A DNA stretch of 22,516 bases from a virus. Location of the stretch: positions 1 through 22,516 of IMG/VR virus record IMGVR_UViG_3300035666_000174. The stretch is one strand, 5' to 3'. Made by a program: the position numbers and the translations under genes. Every line of letters begins with the position of its first letter. Within the stretch, counting starts at the first letter, position 1. Of this stretch, positions 22,053 to 22,516 are shown piece by piece. The notes under the pieces are model-generated. The model searched no databases, had not been told where the DNA came from, and saw nothing but the letters and a program-made list of their open reading frames with translations.

Positions 22053-22516
22053 ATGAAGAGAGGTGCAGTCCATTCTCTTCTCTTGGCGTTTGCACTCGTC
22101 TTGCTGCAAGCCTGTGCATGGGACATCGCCGCCGCCACTGCGCCGAAGAGCGCACCCCCGCCGAAGAGCGGGGAGATTGAACTCGTAGAAGCCCCCGTGG
22201 AGCCAGTCTTCATGCGGGGCTTCTCTCGTATTTCTGAATGCGAAGACACCACTGTGGGTGCTTTGGCACGGGAGGATGGCACGGTATACGGTAGCGGTGT
22301 GCTTGTGGGGGCTTCCCATGTTCTCACTGCCGCGCACTGCACGGAAGGGATAACACCCTACTGGTTCATCTCTGGCGGGGAATTCTTCAAGATCCGCTCT
22401 GTCACCGTGCATCCACAATACAAAATTGGAGAAGTGATTTTTGTGGATCTAGCCATGCTGCGCTTGGATGCGCCTTGCCCTGCCACACCCGCTACGCTGC
22501 CACAGGAGGGCTGCCA
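22053..22516 (+). CDS. Predicted lipoprotein trypsin-like (S1) serine protease, 3' end outside window
   Basis: The reading frame is open to the window edge (154 codons plus). The N terminus is a lipoprotein signal: M-K-R, a hydrophobic stretch and a lipobox L-Q-A-C with Cys21 as the likely lipidated residue. A Pro/Ala-rich linker (about residues 27-50) leads into a chymotrypsin-fold domain. G-S-G-V-L-V ... H-V-L-T-A-A-H-C carries the catalytic His95, and V-D-L-A-M-L-R-L carries the catalytic Asp132. The catalytic Ser lies beyond the edge. The product would be exported by the host and anchored in a membrane, which is unusual for a phage gene beside a reductase. It could modify the infected cell surface, resist a host factor or act at lysis; none of this is shown. 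The ATG lacks a good Shine-Dalgarno. Confidence 0.85.
   Translation, partial: MKRGAVHSLLLAFALVLLQACAWDIAAATAPKSAPPPKSGEIELVEAPVEPVFMRGFSRISECEDTTVGALAREDGTVYGSGVLVGASHVLTAAHCTEGITPYWFISGGEFFKIRSVTVHPQYKIGEVIFVDLAMLRLDAPCPATPATLPQEGC

Overview
The window is a densely packed, single-strand (all +) stretch of a tailed double-stranded DNA phage genome, most likely a T4-type myovirus of an aquatic bacterium. The main reason is a T4-like replication set in one co-oriented block: family B DNA polymerase (gp43 type), UvsX/RecA recombinase, DnaB-like helicase (gp41 type) and zinc-ribbon/Toprim primase (gp61 type). It is followed by nucleotide-metabolism genes and a long tail-fibre cluster. I cannot name the host. 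No tRNA, CRISPR array, integrase or insertion sequence was seen, and no stretch longer than about 110 bases lacks a gene.

Layout. (1) 2-1765: a BstYI/BglII-type type II restriction endonuclease, nearly complete but cut by the left edge, directly followed by a beta-class DNA methyltransferase. Together they look like a phage-borne restriction-modification pair. (2) 1752-2015: a GroES-like co-chaperonin. (3) 2024-9531: replication and nucleotide genes, in order DNA polymerase, a small conserved protein, a 58-residue ORF, UvsX, helicase, primase, an 81-residue ORF and flavin-dependent thymidylate synthase ThyX. Most junctions are ATGA, TGATG or 14-base overlaps, so translation is probably coupled. 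(4) 9540-19928: the adhesion cluster. It holds a collagen-like fibre protein, an 807-residue virion protein, a 46-residue ORF, a 100-residue fibre-like protein, a 1315-residue repetitive fibre, a LamG-like lectin-domain protein and an 84-residue protein, closed by a strong terminator. (5) 20025-21944: a class II (adenosylcobalamin) ribonucleotide reductase with its own terminator. (6) 22053-end: a predicted lipoprotein trypsin-like serine protease cut off by the right edge.

How the parts work together. The replication genes copy the genome. ThyX and the B12-dependent reductase supply dTMP and deoxynucleotides. The co-chaperonin probably helps fold virion proteins through the host GroEL. The fibre cluster builds the host-recognition apparatus and is rich in exact and near-exact internal repeats: one 38-residue (114-base) module recurs in three separate fibre genes, which invites recombination and fibre remodelling. 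The least expected cargo is the restriction-modification pair and the secreted protease. By hand count, the site expected for a BstYI-like enzyme (RGATCY) occurs only 5 times among about 93 GATC sites in the window, against 24 for the mirror class YGATCR. This suggests selection against that site, although codon context could explain part of it.
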